From Candidatus Faecousia faecipullorum (GTDB lineage: Bacteria; Bacillota; Clostridia; Oscillospirales; Oscillospiraceae), in NCBI GenBank assembly GCA_018710805.1, contig DVJG01000217.1, positions 1 to 5,846 of the forward strand: a stretch of DNA of 5,846 nt. Reading direction: 5' to 3'. The translations under genes and the position numbers were made by a program. The notes beneath the pieces are model-generated. The model was not told the DNA's origin, did no database searches, and was given only the letters and a program-made list of their open reading frames with translations. Below, one piece after another: positions 5,434 to 5,846 of the stretch. The number at the start of each line of letters is the position of its first letter. Positions within the stretch are counted from its first letter, which is position 1.

Positions 5434-5846
5434 AGTTTCCATGGCGCTCGGCATAGGCGCGGATGTTGGAAGGGTTCTCCACCCGCTCCGTCACGCACTC
5501 CCCGTCAAACACCAGCAGGGTGGGCGCCTGACGGACACCGTACTGCCGGGCCTTTTCCGGTTCCTCATTTACCACCACGGTTTCATAGCGGATATTGGCA
5601 TCGGCCAGGAACTTTTTTGCCATGACGCACTTAGGACAGGTACTGGTGGTGAAGAGCACCCGCTTCTCTCCTGCCCTGGAGACGGCACTGACGGGCACAG
5701 GCGCTTTCTCCGCCCCAGCGGCATTTCCGAACCGCCGGCTCATGGAGCCCGCCACATCGTAGACTTTCCGGTCCTTGAATTCCTGGGCCTTGCCGTCGTT
5801 GAAGTTCTGCACAGGCCGGTAGTAGCCGGTAATCCGGCTGTAGACC
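5432..5846 (-). CDS. nrdD: Anaerobic (class III) ribonucleoside-triphosphate reductase, C-terminal end fused to a redoxin domain (5' end outside the window)
   Basis: This enzyme makes deoxyribonucleotides without oxygen using a glycyl radical. Only the last 137 residues are visible. They begin VYSRITGYYRPVQNFNDGKA, which matches the conserved C-terminal end of NrdD; the Gly encoded at 5825-5827 corresponds to the radical glycine of the R(V/I)xGY motif. After QEFKDRKVYD most NrdD proteins end. Here an Ala/Pro/Ser-rich linker of about 30 residues leads to a domain of about 75 residues with KRVLFTTSTCPKCVMAKK (active-site cysteines encoded within 5627-5638) and a cis-proline-type segment VRQAPTLLVF. 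This is the thioredoxin/glutaredoxin (NrdH-like) fold. The frame is continuous from the NrdD part to the redoxin, so the fusion is real in this sequence. The fused domain probably supplies electrons to the active site and is itself reduced by the adjacent flavoprotein. The promoter and a possible activase gene (nrdG) are not in the window. Confidence 0.9.
   Translation of the reverse strand, partial: VYSRITGYYRPVQNFNDGKAQEFKDRKVYDVAGSMSRRFGNAAGAEKAPVPVSAVSRAGEKRVLFTTSTCPKCVMAKKFLADANIRYETVVVNEEPEKARQYGVRQAPTLLVFDGECVTERVENPSNIRAYAERHGN

Noticed and set aside
4377..5456. Plus-strand open frame of 359 codons opposite trxB
   Set aside because: It runs through the terminator hairpin and is antisense to a flavoprotein with all FAD motifs.
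5424..5498. 25-residue N-terminal extension of TrxB from an upstream ATG
   Set aside because: It lies inside the nrdD redoxin coding sequence and reads as low-quality sequence. The FAD motif and a good ribosome-binding site point to the ATG at 5423.

Overview
The window (about 5.8 kb, roughly 50-55% GC by eye) looks like chromosome from an anaerobic Gram-positive Clostridium-class bacterium, probably a gut Oscillospirales- or Lachnospirales-type organism. Supporting points are a class III (oxygen-sensitive) ribonucleotide reductase tail, a lipoprotein-type solute-binding protein with a short Firmicutes-style signal peptide, strong GGAGG ribosome-binding sites and a consensus sigma-A promoter. 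The genus cannot be fixed from the sequence alone. All complete genes are on the minus strand, so the window is best read from right to left.

Right part (5846 down to about 4481): the 3' end of an anaerobic ribonucleoside-triphosphate reductase gene (nrdD), including the glycyl-radical motif, is fused in frame to a small redoxin domain with a CPKC active site. Eight bases downstream lies a thioredoxin-reductase-family flavoprotein gene (trxB-like), whose ribosome-binding site overlaps the nrdD stop codon. A strong hairpin terminator begins right after the trxB stop. Together they suggest a compact redox relay: flavoprotein to fused redoxin to reductase active site. The flavoprotein lacks the arginine motif that normally recognises NADPH, so its electron donor is uncertain.

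Middle and left part (about 4440 down to 175): a complete ABC importer operon with its own promoter (perfect TTGACA-17-TATAAT with A-rich DNA upstream). The order is solute-binding lipoprotein, a fused two-domain permease of about 12 membrane segments, and an ATPase with a TOBE-type C-terminus, followed by a hairpin terminator. A very stable perfect hairpin separates the binding-protein gene from the permease gene and probably sets a higher level of binding protein. The family is the FbpABC/AfuABC type, often annotated as ferric-iron uptake. The binding protein lacks the adjacent tyrosine pair of classical ferric-binding proteins, so a small anionic organic ligand (for example a sugar phosphate or phosphonate) is at least as likely.

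Far left (1 to about 129): a short open frame on the plus strand that ends at 108 resembles the C-terminal tail of an integrase/transposase, followed by a possible element end. This is a tentative call. I saw no tRNA, rRNA, CRISPR array, riboswitch or phage gene, and no clearly undescribed system. The nrdD-redoxin/trxB pair with the altered cofactor motif is the most interesting part.
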